Shown here piece after piece: positions 1 through 9,046 of a stretch of 64,000 nucleotides of DNA. The stretch's first letter is position 1; the number at the start of each line of letters is the position of its first letter. The notes beneath the pieces are model-generated. The model made no database searches and was not told the origin of the DNA. It saw only the letters and a program-made list of their open reading frames with translations. Made by a program: the position numbers and the translations under genes. The stretch lies in assembly GCF_019308355.1 (NCBI RefSeq), contig NZ_JAAGKM010000009.1, forward strand, positions 18,496 to 82,495, read 5' to 3'. Origin of the DNA: Empedobacter falsenii (GTDB lineage Bacteria > Bacteroidota > Bacteroidia > Flavobacteriales > Weeksellaceae).

Positions 1-1
1 G

Positions 2-20
2 AATTACTACCCCAGTAATT
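2..20. repeat. Short perfect inverted repeat at the window edge
   Basis: AATTACT and AGTAATT face each other across a 5-base spacer. It lies in the gene-free stretch 1-178, where I see no coding region. It may be a weak hairpin or the edge of a feature outside the window; no function can be given. Confidence 0.3.
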
Positions 21-178
21 GCTATATTTTAAGCACTAAAAAACAGCTATACAAATACATTTATAAAAGAAAATAAATTGAACCTATAATCAATTTAAAT
101 ACAAGCGATTGGACATACACCCCTATGCTTCGATACGATTTTTTATTTTCTTTTATTTCTGTATGTATTATTGGTTTT

Positions 179-526
179 TTAAGCAGTTAATAAATGATTG
201 TTTTTAACAGATTTGATATTACTTAATTTTTTGACATTTTCATAAGTATAAAAATACCTAATTCTACCTCCATTACTAAACTCAGATAAAGCGTCTAAAT
301 CGCCTTGTTTTTCCCAATTAATAACAGTTTGATAAGTTATGCCAAAAATATCTTGAATCTGTCTTCTCGTATACTTTTGTTCTTCAACAGCAACTGTAGT
401 ACTTAAAGGATTTGTTATATAATCTTCTAATTTTTGAAATTTACATTCAAAATATTGAATAACAACATCTTTTAATAATTGCTCTAAATCACCTCCATTT
501 AACATTAAATACTGGTTCCCCTCCAT
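179..526 (-). CDS. Small helix-turn-helix DNA-binding protein
   Basis: A 115-residue cytoplasmic protein with a predicted helix-turn-helix in its C-terminal half (about residues 50-95), carrying YTRRQIQDIFGITYQTVINW, the pattern of MerR/excisionase-like (HTH_17) domains. The N-terminal half is probably a helical dimerisation segment. The reading frame stays open up to 592, but the added 22 residues would be hydrophobic and unlike such proteins, so I place the start at the ATG at 524-526; another ATG at 503-505 follows a GGAGGGG run and is also possible. Homologues of this shape are common in Flavobacteriia, often near mobile elements, but nothing here proves mobility. Target genes are unknown. 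Confidence 0.6.
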   Translation of the reverse strand: MEGNQYLMLNGGDLEQLLKDVVIQYFECKFQKLEDYITNPLSTTVAVEEQKYTRRQIQDIFGITYQTVINWEKQGDLDALSEFSNGGRIRYFYTYENVKKLSNIKSVKNNHLLTA

Positions 527-752
527 TTTTTTCTCATTTTTATTGTTCGCTAAAGAGATATACAAAAGGTATGCCAAAAATGTTAAAATCAATTTTATGC
601 AAAAATAGTAATAATATTTTATATAACAAAGTTTATTTTATAAAAATAACTTAATTTAAGTATTTTACTTTTTTCGTATATTTGGCTTGCAGTAGTATAA
701 GAATATAATTAATTCTAAGAAAGTGTTTACAAATGTAATTACATTGATATAT

Positions 753-798
753 AAAAAAAGGTTTAAACAACTGAAATTCAGTCGATTAAACCTTTAAA
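753..798 (-). terminator. Intrinsic terminator of tRNA-Leu
   Basis: Read on the minus strand, a two-part hairpin (AAAGGTTTAA / TTAAACCTTT with an inner ACTGAA / TTCAGT stem) is followed by a T run. It lies directly 3' of the tRNA. Confidence 0.8.
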
Positions 799-802
799 GT
801 AG

Positions 803-883
803 TACTCGGAGTGGGAATCGAACCCACACTCCAAAGGAACACGAGTTTGAGTCGTGCGCGTCTACCAATTCCGCCATCCGAGC
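803..883 (-). tRNA. tRNA-Leu (anticodon CAA)
   Basis: An 81-nt cloverleaf: acceptor GCTCGGA / TCCGAGT with a G:T end pair and discriminator A, D arm GCGG...CGC, anticodon stem CACGA / TCGTG with loop CTCAAAC (anticodon CAA, reads UUG), a 12-nt class II variable arm, and T arm GTGGG / CCCAC. The 3' CCA is not encoded. A strong promoter and a terminator flank it, so it is a single-gene unit. Confidence 0.95.
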
Positions 884-895
884 CTTTATGGACTG

Positions 896-903
896 CAAAT
901 ATA
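896..903 (-). promoter_or_regulatory. -7 box of the tRNA-Leu promoter
   Basis: TATATTTG on the minus strand, matching the Bacteroidota -7 consensus TAnnTTTG, 12 bases upstream of the mature 5' end. A TTG about 21 bases further upstream could serve as the -33 element. Confidence 0.75.
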
Positions 904-943
904 ATGTTAGTTTATTTATTTTTCCAACTATTTTTTAAACTTT

Positions 944-1726
944 TTACAGAATTATTTCTAACGTATCGTAAGCCAAATGTTTACCTTTTGGTAATTTTTC
1001 CTCTACTTCATCATGAAATCCCAAATGATGCGAAATATGTGTAAAATATGTCTGCTTTGCGCCTATTAAATCCGAGTATCGTATTGCTTCATCTAATAAT
1101 ATATGCGAAAAATGTTCTTGTTCTACTCGCAGCGCACTAATGATTAAAACTTCTACTCCTCGTAATTTTTCAAGAGATTCTGTTGGAATCGTTTTTACAT
1201 CCGTCAAATAAGCAATTTTATCATCAATTAAATATCCCAAAATAGGCAAGGGTCCGTGTAGAACTTTAATTGGTTCAATCGTAAATCCAGCAACCGAAAA
1301 TTTTTCATCTTCTATAACATTCTCTATTACCGTTGGTACTCCAGGATATTTATGTTCAGCAAACATATATGGAAAACGATTATGTAATTCATCCAACACG
1401 CGTTTCAAACCATAGACATTCATATCCTCTCCAGATTTAAAAACAAGCGGGCGAATATCATCCAATCCTAAAACATGGTCATTATGCTCATGTGTATATA
1501 ATATTCCATCTAACCTTTGCGCATTATAACGCAACATTTGTTGTCTAAAATCTGGTCCACTATCTATCGTAATAATCTTTCCATCCTTTTCTAACAACAA
1601 AGAAGAACGCAAACGTTTATCTTTTTGATTTGTTGACAAACATACCGGATGATCGCTACCAATAATCGGAATTCCTTGTGAAGTCCCTGTTCCTAAAAAA
1701 TGTATTTTTATATTTGATTTAGCCAT
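944..1726 (-). CDS. MBL-fold metallo-hydrolase (PhnP-like)
   Basis: A 260-residue metallo-beta-lactamase-fold hydrolase. The N-terminus has the GTGTSQGIP turn (residues 12-20) typical of PhnP/RNase Z-like phosphodiesterases, and the metal-binding motif reads THEHNDH (78-84), the HxHxDH core. Family members hydrolyse phosphodiesters such as cyclic nucleotide or cyclic ribose phosphates; the substrate here is not known. There is no signal peptide, so it is cytoplasmic. It is transcribed divergently from the 1769 gene across a 42-base gap holding a palindrome. Length and motifs are complete. Confidence 0.85.
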   Translation of the reverse strand: MAKSNIKIHFLGTGTSQGIPIIGSDHPVCLSTNQKDKRLRSSLLLEKDGKIITIDSGPDFRQQMLRYNAQRLDGILYTHEHNDHVLGLDDIRPLVFKSGEDMNVYGLKRVLDELHNRFPYMFAEHKYPGVPTVIENVIEDEKFSVAGFTIEPIKVLHGPLPILGYLIDDKIAYLTDVKTIPTESLEKLRGVEVLIISALRVEQEHFSHILLDEAIRYSDLIGAKQTYFTHISHHLGFHDEVEEKLPKGKHLAYDTLEIIL

Positions 1727-1733
1727 AATGATT

Positions 1734-1747
1734 TGGTAAATTTACCA
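1734..1747. promoter_or_regulatory. Palindrome between divergent genes
   Basis: TGGTAAATTTACCA is a perfect 14-bp palindrome in the short region between the MBL hydrolase and the gene starting at 1769. Each strand also contains a TAAATTTA box close to the -7 consensus, so it could be a shared promoter core or an operator. Confidence 0.35.
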
Positions 1748-1768
1748 CAAACTATTTGAAATTAAAAT

Positions 1769-3211
1769 ATGGCATTAGAACAAGTTCTTACTCCTAAACA
1801 AAAAGCTTTAGAGATCAATTTGAATCCGAAAATATACGGTTCTTTTGCAGAAATTGGAGCAGGTCAAGAAACCGTTCGTTTTTTTTATCGCGCAGGTGCT
1901 GCTTCGGGTACTGTTGCAAAAGCGATGAGTGCTTATGACAAAGAAATGTCCGATTCTATATATGGTGTAGAAGAAAATCGTCGTTATGTGACACAAGCTC
2001 GCCTTAAAAAAATGTTGGATCATGAGATGGAATTGATGAAAGAGCGTCTAGTCCACGATCACTACAAAGAAAAAGCATTTTTCACCTACGCAAATACGGT
2101 AACAACAATTGATTATTCAAAGAAAAATGAAGGTCAAGGTTGGATAGGTTTACGTTTCAAGTTAAATGCAGAAGATGAAAAAGCAAACGAGATTATTTTT
2201 CATGTAAAATTCAAAGAAAATACGGCTCAATTGCAACAAGAAACTTTAGGTGTTTTGGGTGTTAATTTGATTTATGGCGCTTATTATTACTACGATAATC
2301 CCCGAAAATTAATAAAATCTTTATACGATACGTTGGATAAAGATCAATTAGAAATTGACATGATTAATTTCCGTGGACCACAATTCAAATATGTTGATAA
2401 TCGTTTGATGTCACTTCAGTTGGTTAAAAATGGAATGACTGATGTTGCGGTTTTCAATCCACAAGGAAAAAATATTTTACCTGCCGATTTATTATACAAG
2501 AAAAATATCTTTGCTGTTCGTGGCTCTTTCCGCCCTTTTATGAATGTAAATATGGATATGTTCAAAGGTGGTTTAGAAATTTTCAAACAAGAAGATGATG
2601 TTAGAACAGATAATACCGAAATTTTATTTGAGATTACGCTTTCTAACTTGATTGCTTCTGGTTTTGAAGGCGAATTGAATGAACGAGATTTTTTAGATCG
2701 CGCTGATATTATTGGTAGTTTAGGTTACAATGTTATCATTTCTAACTTTTCTGAATATTATAAATTAGTTGATTATTTCTCGAAATTTACTCGAAATCAA
2801 ACCAAAGTTGGTTTAGCGATGGGTGTTAATAATTTGGTCGAAATTTTCAATGAGCAATATTATGCCGATTTACCTGGCGGAATCATGGAAGCTTTCGGAA
2901 AATTATTCAAGAAAAATGTAAAAGTTTATTTGTATCCATATTTAGACAAAGAAAAAGATATTTTGTTGACGTCGAAAAATCTACAAGTAAGTGATAGCGT
3001 ACACGAATTGTACAAATATTTCTTGTATAATGGAAGAATTCAAGATATTTTGAATTACAACAGAGGTTATTTAGATTCTTATTCGCGTCGAATTTTAGAA
3101 AAAATTGCAAATGCTGAGCAAGATTGGGAAAATGAATGTCCAGAAGGTGTTGCTGACATGATCAAAGATCGTGGAATGTTTGGCTATAAATTGAAATATA
3201 TTTTAGAATAA
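1769..3211 (+). CDS. Conserved protein of unknown function, 480 residues
   Basis: A soluble 480-residue protein with no signal peptide or membrane segment. It begins with a conserved block around ALEINLNPKIYGSFAEIGAG, followed by AGAASGTVAKAMSAYD. I recognise it as a widespread family in Bacteroidota (also seen in other phyla) whose database labels disagree (nicotinate-nucleotide adenylyltransferase or TonB-dependent receptor); nothing in the sequence supports a TonB receptor, since there is no plug, barrel or export signal. I leave its function open. It is divergent from the MBL hydrolase. A dispersed repeat, a gene remnant and a terminator follow its stop codon. Confidence 0.8.
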   Translation: MALEQVLTPKQKALEINLNPKIYGSFAEIGAGQETVRFFYRAGAASGTVAKAMSAYDKEMSDSIYGVEENRRYVTQARLKKMLDHEMELMKERLVHDHYKEKAFFTYANTVTTIDYSKKNEGQGWIGLRFKLNAEDEKANEIIFHVKFKENTAQLQQETLGVLGVNLIYGAYYYYDNPRKLIKSLYDTLDKDQLEIDMINFRGPQFKYVDNRLMSLQLVKNGMTDVAVFNPQGKNILPADLLYKKNIFAVRGSFRPFMNVNMDMFKGGLEIFKQEDDVRTDNTEILFEITLSNLIASGFEGELNERDFLDRADIIGSLGYNVIISNFSEYYKLVDYFSKFTRNQTKVGLAMGVNNLVEIFNEQYYADLPGGIMEAFGKLFKKNVKVYLYPYLDKEKDILLTSKNLQVSDSVHELYKYFLYNGRIQDILNYNRGYLDSYSRRILEKIANAEQDWENECPEGVADMIKDRGMFGYKLKYILE

Positions 3212-3227
3212 ATTATTCGTATATCAA

Positions 3228-3293
3228 TCTGAATTCGTTTCACATTCTCATCATAAACAATATTCGATGTTGAAATAAATTCAACATGACAAA
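3228..3293 (+). repeat. Dispersed intergenic repeat, copy 1
   Basis: 66 bases that match the copy at 22316-22381 at 61 of 66 positions. It contains the half-palindromes TCTGAATTCGTTTCA and GTTGAAATAAATTCAAC. It sits between the stop codon of the 480-residue protein and the terminator at 3414. Confidence 0.8.
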
Positions 3294-3413
3294 ATAAAAC
3301 CGACGAAAGGAAAAGTAATTTCGATATCAGAATTTGATAAAATAGAAGAAGAATATTATCAAAAAATACAAGAAAATATCAATAAAAAAACAGGAGTTGA
3401 TAAAGATAATTAA
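3279..3413 (+). pseudogene. Headless gene remnant next to repeat copy 1
   Basis: A frame open from 3279 to a TAA at 3411-3413, with no ATG or good alternative start. The last 37 codons read like real protein (VISISEFDKIEEEYYQKIQ is helical and charged) and end just before a terminator. The 5' part runs into the dispersed repeat. The simplest reading is the tail of a gene whose beginning was lost when the repeat arrived; it could also be chance in AT-rich DNA. The protein family is not recognised. Confidence 0.35.
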
Positions 3414-3450
3414 CAAAAAAAAACGGTTCAAAATTGAGCCGTTTTTTTTG
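3414..3450. terminator. Bidirectional intrinsic terminator
   Basis: AACGGTTCA / TGAGCCGTT stem flanked by A and T runs between convergent genes. It is nearly the same sequence as the terminator at 63842. Confidence 0.8.
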
Positions 3451-3458
3451 TTATTTTA

Positions 3459-6209
3459 CTACTGCATTTCCATTCTTCTCATTCCACCGCTTTCTCTTGG
3501 TCGGTCTCCGTCTCCACCTTTTGTAGATTTTCCACCAAACTGATTTAAGTTGAATGTTAACGAGAACATCACAAAACGAGTCAGAATATTATTGCGTTGA
3601 TCGATTGTTGATTCCGCTGTAATTGTACGCGTATAACTGTTATTTTGATTCAATAAATCGTAAACTTTAACACCAGCCTCCAATTTATCATCGAAGAAAC
3701 GATACATCAAACTTGTATTCCACAAAAAGAAATCACGCTTGAAACCTGCTGCCATTCTCGAGTTATAATTGTAACTGAAATCATTTGTCCAAGTCAAATT
3801 TTTAGGAAAAGTAGAAATAGTTTTAATTCCGAAATTGTGCGTAATATTATTTTGATTATCAATTGAGTAATTGACATATTTAGAATTTGTAAAGTTCAAA
3901 CGATAAGAAGGTGAAATTGTCAAATAATCACCATAATCCCAATTTAATCTCAATGTAGGTGATAAAGTTGTATTGTATTGCTCATATTTCACCGCATCTC
4001 TAAAACCTTGCGTTAAAGCATAACTCGCAGACATTCCTACATTTACTCTAAATTTATTGATCCCTTTTTGATATTGTTTATTAAAGAAAAAGTTACCATT
4101 CAGACGATAATTTCCTTTTACATTTTCATACGTTGTAGTTCGTTTATAAATCGAATAATCCATTTCTGTATAATTCACAATATTCGATTCGTTGTACGTA
4201 TAACCTAAGTTAGCGTTAAATCCTTGACGCGTTTTACGATCAAAATTGCTGAACATCAAATTGATTTGATGCGCTTTATTTGGATCAAGATCTGGGTTAC
4301 CTTTGAAAACATCTAACGGATCAGTTTCATCTAAAATCGGTAAAACTTGTGATGTCGAAGCCAAACTTGTCTGATAATTATACATTAAAGACAGCGAGTT
4401 GTTTCCGCTTTGATAACGAATATTTCCCGAAATATCTGGCAAGGTTTTGTTTTGAGTTGAGCTGTAATCATCTGCTTTAAACGTTCCAAAATTTTGTTGA
4501 TTATAGATATTTGCACCAAAACGTACAGTTGCCGAAATTTTATTTTTGTTCAGTAATAATTGTGCATATGGATTAAATTCATTCAATTTAGTTGAATAAA
4601 AACGCGTCAAATCATTGTTCAAATTGTCATATTCTCCCGTTACATCATTATAATTCCACGTTCTATTATTGGTTTCAGAATCGGTTAAATTATAAGCAGA
4701 ACCAACAGCAATTTTCAAAGAATCTGTAATAGGATACGTATATTTTACATCAAAATTGTATTGATTATTCTTCGAAATATTTTTCTCATTGATGTTTCGA
4801 TAAACATCCGCTATCGTATCATTTGTATATAATGTTGTTGAATTGATGAACGAATTTCGATCTGTTTTACCAATCGATATACTTGAATTAAAATCTAGAT
4901 ATGATTTATTTTTGAATTTCTGATTAAGTGATAATAATGTTTTAAATGTATTCGAATTTGATTTTCCATTCGATGTTTGATTCATTTGGTTTCTCAAGTC
5001 ACCCAAATCTGAATATGTTTTACTATCCGAAATCGATGAATTTGTAGATGATGAATTACTAAATGATGGATAAAAATAAATTTTTGTGTTGTTTTTCGTC
5101 CATTCTAAATTTGTTCCAAAATTATGTCCATACGTTTCGTTTTTTGTTTTAGAATTTGCATCAGAAGTATAAATATTTTTAGGCGCAAAATTTTCGATGT
5201 GTTTGTATTGATCATTTTTTGAAAACGAATGATTCAAACGATAATCAGCTCCAATTTTCAAATTATCATTTAATTGATCGCTATAATTCAATCCAATCGA
5301 AGTATTTGTCGTTACTCCATCAGAACCTCTTCGTCCCATTCCGCCACGACCACGCGAACCTTCACCGCTTGTCATTCCAGAAGCCGCAATATCCGTTGAA
5401 GAACCAATTAAACTAATTTTCTTTTTACCTTTAAAATAATTTGCCATCAAATTGCCTTCGTAATGATTATCCGTTCCGTAACCCGCCGTGGCTTTGAGCA
5501 TATAACCTTTCTTTTTATCTTCTTTCAAGGTAATGTTTAGCGAAGATTTATCCGATTTCGAACGTTCTCCAGAGAATTTTTCGTTCTTTGTTTTATAATC
5601 CGAAACCTGAATTTTTTTGATAATATCCGCAGGTAAATTTTCTAACGCAACTTTTCCATCTGTTCCAAAAAATGGTTCACCATCAATCAAAATCTCATTA
5701 ACATCTTTTCCATTTACCGTAATATTTCCGCTATCATCCATTTCAAAACCTGGTAATTCTCTCAATAAAGCTTCCAAATTTGCATTCGGTTTTACTTTGT
5801 AAGAATCAGCATTATATTCGATTGTATCTTGTTTTACAACCATAGGTTCCACATTTGTCACCACAACTTCATCCAAATCATAAATCATCGGATTAATGAT
5901 AATTGTTCCAAGATCAATATTGTTTTTGATCGATTCGAAACTTTGTTTGAAAACGCCTTCTAAAGGATCATCAATAATTAAATAAACAGGTTTATCTTGT
6001 AGATTAATTTCAATTTTGAACGTACCATCATCATTTGTAGATGTAGTAGAAATTTGTGTAGAATCGGCTTTATTGCCTAAAATAACTTCAGAATCAGTTA
6101 AAGGAAAATTAAGTACATCCGTTACTTTTCCAGTGACGGTAATCTTTTCTTGTCCAAAAGAAAAAATCGTAATCAAACTAAAAAGAAATGATAGAATATA
6201 TTTTGTCAT
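3459..6209 (-). CDS. TonB-dependent receptor-type outer membrane barrel
   Basis: 916 residues with a signal peptide (about 1-19, ending FSFGQ), a carboxypeptidase-regulatory-like domain (about 23-110), a plug domain (about 120-230, with DEVVVTNVEP at its start) and a long C-terminal beta barrel of the OMP_b-brl_3 type. Two low-complexity Gly/Arg stretches are visible, one early in the barrel (GEGSRGRGGMGRRGSDG) and one as a C-terminal tail after the last strand (GGKSTKGGDGDRPRESGG). Such receptors sit in the outer membrane; the ligand is not predictable, and there is no SusD partner. It is a single-gene unit with the membrane protein at 6269 upstream. Confidence 0.85.
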   Translation of the reverse strand: MTKYILSFLFSLITIFSFGQEKITVTGKVTDVLNFPLTDSEVILGNKADSTQISTTSTNDDGTFKIEINLQDKPVYLIIDDPLEGVFKQSFESIKNNIDLGTIIINPMIYDLDEVVVTNVEPMVVKQDTIEYNADSYKVKPNANLEALLRELPGFEMDDSGNITVNGKDVNEILIDGEPFFGTDGKVALENLPADIIKKIQVSDYKTKNEKFSGERSKSDKSSLNITLKEDKKKGYMLKATAGYGTDNHYEGNLMANYFKGKKKISLIGSSTDIAASGMTSGEGSRGRGGMGRRGSDGVTTNTSIGLNYSDQLNDNLKIGADYRLNHSFSKNDQYKHIENFAPKNIYTSDANSKTKNETYGHNFGTNLEWTKNNTKIYFYPSFSNSSSTNSSISDSKTYSDLGDLRNQMNQTSNGKSNSNTFKTLLSLNQKFKNKSYLDFNSSISIGKTDRNSFINSTTLYTNDTIADVYRNINEKNISKNNQYNFDVKYTYPITDSLKIAVGSAYNLTDSETNNRTWNYNDVTGEYDNLNNDLTRFYSTKLNEFNPYAQLLLNKNKISATVRFGANIYNQQNFGTFKADDYSSTQNKTLPDISGNIRYQSGNNSLSLMYNYQTSLASTSQVLPILDETDPLDVFKGNPDLDPNKAHQINLMFSNFDRKTRQGFNANLGYTYNESNIVNYTEMDYSIYKRTTTYENVKGNYRLNGNFFFNKQYQKGINKFRVNVGMSASYALTQGFRDAVKYEQYNTTLSPTLRLNWDYGDYLTISPSYRLNFTNSKYVNYSIDNQNNITHNFGIKTISTFPKNLTWTNDFSYNYNSRMAAGFKRDFFLWNTSLMYRFFDDKLEAGVKVYDLLNQNNSYTRTITAESTIDQRNNILTRFVMFSLTFNLNQFGGKSTKGGDGDRPRESGGMRRMEMQ

Positions 6210-6268
6210 GAGATGAATTGGTTACTTCATCTGTTAGACATCAAATTTTGGGCAAAGTTTAATTTTGA

Positions 6269-6778
6269 TTAAAGTTTTTTCCAACTTTTATCCGAAATTT
6301 TATTTAGATCAATTTCAGAAGTTGTTATAAAAAGTGGTGTAATCTCTACAATTCGCTTTACTTGAGTTGTTTTTAGGTTAGATTCTGGACAAAATGTTTC
6401 GATTAAAACAATTTTTTCTGAATCAGAAGAATTGGATTTATAAAGCGTTTTTTGAATTTTTTTATCAATTTTCCAATTTGTACAACTTCCAATACTATAA
6501 TATTCGAAGGTTAAAAGTGGAAGAAATCCGAAGATAATTCCAAAGATAAATTTCATCACATTCATAAAACTCCATCCGTCTTTCTTTTTGATCGAAAGTA
6601 GAAAAAGCACATAAATACTAACTGCCGCAGCAAAAGTTAAAAGCTTTGGAAATAGTTTTGCAAAGTCATGATTCGCGAATTCTAAACTGATAAAATCTCC
6701 AATCAGAAAGTATCCAATAAACCATATAATAAAAATTGTACAGATGATTAAGATAATATTTCGAAGAGTTTTATTCAT
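6269..6778 (-). CDS. Membrane protein of unknown function
   Basis: 169 residues with three predicted membrane helices (about 7-29, 44-63 and 73-92) and a C-terminal domain of about 75 residues containing two cysteines. I do not recognise the family. It lies upstream of the TonB receptor on the same strand with a 59-base gap, so it may be cotranscribed. The start ATG has no Shine-Dalgarno sequence, as usual in this lineage. Confidence 0.6.
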   Translation of the reverse strand: MNKTLRNIILIICTIFIIWFIGYFLIGDFISLEFANHDFAKLFPKLLTFAAAVSIYVLFLLSIKKKDGWSFMNVMKFIFGIIFGFLPLLTFEYYSIGSCTNWKIDKKIQKTLYKSNSSDSEKIVLIETFCPESNLKTTQVKRIVEITPLFITTSEIDLNKISDKSWKKL

Positions 6779-6854
6779 TTCGCTTTAAGGTTTGTGTGGT
6801 ATAAATATAAAAATATTCCTGTCAATAGACAGGAATACTCATACTAAAATAGAT

Positions 6855-8987
6855 TTATTTATAAGATTTCAATAAATTCTCTAAAATTTCGCAGGCACAT
6901 TCAGCTAAGTTTGTACCTGGGCCAAAGATTGCATCTGCACCATTTTGATAAAGATAATCATAATCTTGACGCGGAATAACACCTCCGACTACGATATAAA
7001 CATCATCTCTACCTAATTCTTTCAATTGCTTTACAACTTCCGGAACCAATGTTTTGTGACCTGCAGCCAAAGAAGAAATTCCTAAAATATGAACATCATT
7101 CTCTACAGCTTGCTTTGCAACTTCTGCTGGCGTTTGGAACAATGGGGAAATATCCACATCAAATCCCATATCCGCAAAAGAGGTTGCAACGACTTTTGCA
7201 CCACGATCGTGACCGTCTTGTCCCATTTTTGCTACCATAATACGAGGGCGACGTCCGTCTTCTTCAGCAAACTCGTCAGCTAAATTACGAGCTTCCTCAA
7301 ATTTATTCATTTTACCTGCTTCCATAGCATAAACTCCTTGAATTCCTCTTGTAATTGCTTTATGACGACCAAAAACAGCTTCTAATGCATCAGAAATTTC
7401 ACCTAAAGTAACACGACGACGAGCCGCTTCGATAGATAATTCTAATAAATTTCCTTCGCCTGTTTCAGCAGCTTTTGTTAATTGTGCTAAAATATCTTTT
7501 ACAGCTTCGCTGTTACGCTCCGCTTTAATTTGATTTAATCGATCAATTTGTTTTTGACGAACAGCAGTGTTGTCAACTTCTAAAATTTCGAACTCTTGTT
7601 GTTCTAATTTCGAGCGATAAGCATTTACACCAACAATTGCGACTTCACCAGAGTCAATTTTGGCTTGTTTTTTTGCAGCAGCTTCTTCAATACGCATTTT
7701 TGGAATTCCAGCTTCAATTGCTTGTGTCATTCCACCTAATTCGCGAACTTCTTGTATATATTCCCACGCTTGATTTGCCATTTCATTTGTCAAAGATTCA
7801 ATCATAAAACTTCCTCCAAAAGGATCAGCCGTTCTACAAATTTGAGTTTCTTCTTGTAAAATGATTTGTGTATTACGCGCAATACGAGCCGAGAAATCTG
7901 TTGGCAAAGCAATTGCTTCGTCCAACGCATTGGTATGCAAAGACTGCGTTCCTCCTAAAGCAGCAGCTAACGCTTCTATCGCTGTACGACCAATATTGTT
8001 ATAAGGTTCTTGCTCTGTTAAACTCCAACCAGAAGTCTGACAGTGCGTTCTCAACATTAATGATTTTTTATTTTGAGGCTCAAATTCTTGCATCAATTTT
8101 GCCCATAACATACGAGCAGCTCTCATTTTTGCAATTTCTTGAGGGAAATTCATTCCAATCGCCCAGAAAAATGATAAACGAGGAGCAAAATCATCAACTT
8201 TCAATCCTGCTTCCAAACCAGTTTTTACATATTCGTAACCATCTGCAAGGGTATAAGCCATTTCCAAAACAGGCGTAGCTCCAGCTTCTTGCATGTGATA
8301 ACCCGAAATAGAAATCGAATTGAAGCGAGGAATTTTTTGAGAAGTATATTCGAAAATATCTGCAATAATTTTCATTGAAGGAGTTGGCGGATAAATGTAT
8401 GTATTACGCACCATGAACTCTTTCAAAATATCATTCTGAATTGTACCAGAAAGTTGATCTTGCGAAACACCTTGCTCTTCTGCAGCTACAATGTAAAAAG
8501 CTAAAATAGGAAGAACAGCTCCGTTCATTGTCATCGAAACCGAAATTTTATCCAATGGAATTTCATTGAACAAAATCTTCATATCTTCTACAGAATCTAT
8601 CGCAACGCCAGCTTTACCTACATCTCCTACAACACGTTCATGATCTGAGTCGTAACCGCGGTGAGTAGCCAAATCAAAGGCAACAGAAAGCCCTTTCTGA
8701 CCAGCAGCTAAATTTCTTTTATAAAAAGCATTCGATTCTTCTGCAGTAGAAAAACCTGCATATTGGCGAATTGTCCAAGGTTGACGAACATACATTGTCG
8801 TATAAGGACCGCGTAAATATGGGGCAACTCCGGGTAAAAAGTTAATCTGTTTCAGATTTTTTACATCATCGTAATTGTAATCACTTTTGACTTGTAAACT
8901 ATCTAATTCAAATGACTCTATATGTGATGGATTAGAATTTAGATTTCGTTTAAATCTTAAATTCGAAAAATCTGTTTTGTGATTCAT
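6855..8987 (-). CDS. scpA: Methylmalonyl-CoA mutase, catalytic chain
   Basis: A 710-residue adenosylcobalamin-dependent mutase that interconverts (R)-methylmalonyl-CoA and succinyl-CoA. The N-terminal TIM barrel carries [20 protein letters not shown], the substrate-binding strand of the catalytic chain, and [10 protein letters not shown] with the active-site histidine. The C-terminal B12 domain has the base-off motif DGHDRG (591-596) with its downstream GISSL and GG loops. No small subunit gene lies beside it, although many Bacteroidota have one, so it may be a homodimer like E. coli Sbm or the partner lies elsewhere. Its chaperone MeaB is at 62838. The start codon lies 4 nt after a TATCTTAG box. 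Confidence 0.95.
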   Translation of the reverse strand: MNHKTDFSNLRFKRNLNSNPSHIESFELDSLQVKSDYNYDDVKNLKQINFLPGVAPYLRGPYTTMYVRQPWTIRQYAGFSTAEESNAFYKRNLAAGQKGLSVAFDLATHRGYDSDHERVVGDVGKAGVAIDSVEDMKILFNEIPLDKISVSMTMNGAVLPILAFYIVAAEEQGVSQDQLSGTIQNDILKEFMVRNTYIYPPTPSMKIIADIFEYTSQKIPRFNSISISGYHMQEAGATPVLEMAYTLADGYEYVKTGLEAGLKVDDFAPRLSFFWAIGMNFPQEIAKMRAARMLWAKLMQEFEPQNKKSLMLRTHCQTSGWSLTEQEPYNNIGRTAIEALAAALGGTQSLHTNALDEAIALPTDFSARIARNTQIILQEETQICRTADPFGGSFMIESLTNEMANQAWEYIQEVRELGGMTQAIEAGIPKMRIEEAAAKKQAKIDSGEVAIVGVNAYRSKLEQQEFEILEVDNTAVRQKQIDRLNQIKAERNSEAVKDILAQLTKAAETGEGNLLELSIEAARRRVTLGEISDALEAVFGRHKAITRGIQGVYAMEAGKMNKFEEARNLADEFAEEDGRRPRIMVAKMGQDGHDRGAKVVATSFADMGFDVDISPLFQTPAEVAKQAVENDVHILGISSLAAGHKTLVPEVVKQLKELGRDDVYIVVGGVIPRQDYDYLYQNGADAIFGPGTNLAECACEILENLLKSYK

Positions 8988-8991
8988 CTTG

Positions 8992-8999
8992 CTAAGATA
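8992..8999 (-). promoter_or_regulatory. Possible -7 box of the mutase gene
   Basis: TATCTTAG differs from TAnnTTTG at one base. The ATG follows after 4 nt (CAAG), the same spacing as at era, purK and the HI0933-like gene, which suggests a leaderless mRNA. Confidence 0.4.
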
Positions 9000-9046
9000 A
9001 ATAATTATCCATTAAATTTTATAAAATTACCAATTTTTGAAACTGC

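Noticed and set aside
811..1044. Open frame on the plus strand across tRNA-Leu
   Set aside because: It runs through a tRNA and into the MBL gene in antisense; no RNA-independent support.
1769..3211. TonB-dependent receptor label for the 480-residue protein
   Set aside because: No signal peptide, plug or barrel; the label in databases seems wrong.
7868..8278. 136-codon frame opposite the mutase
   Set aside because: Antisense to a conserved catalytic domain; no motif.
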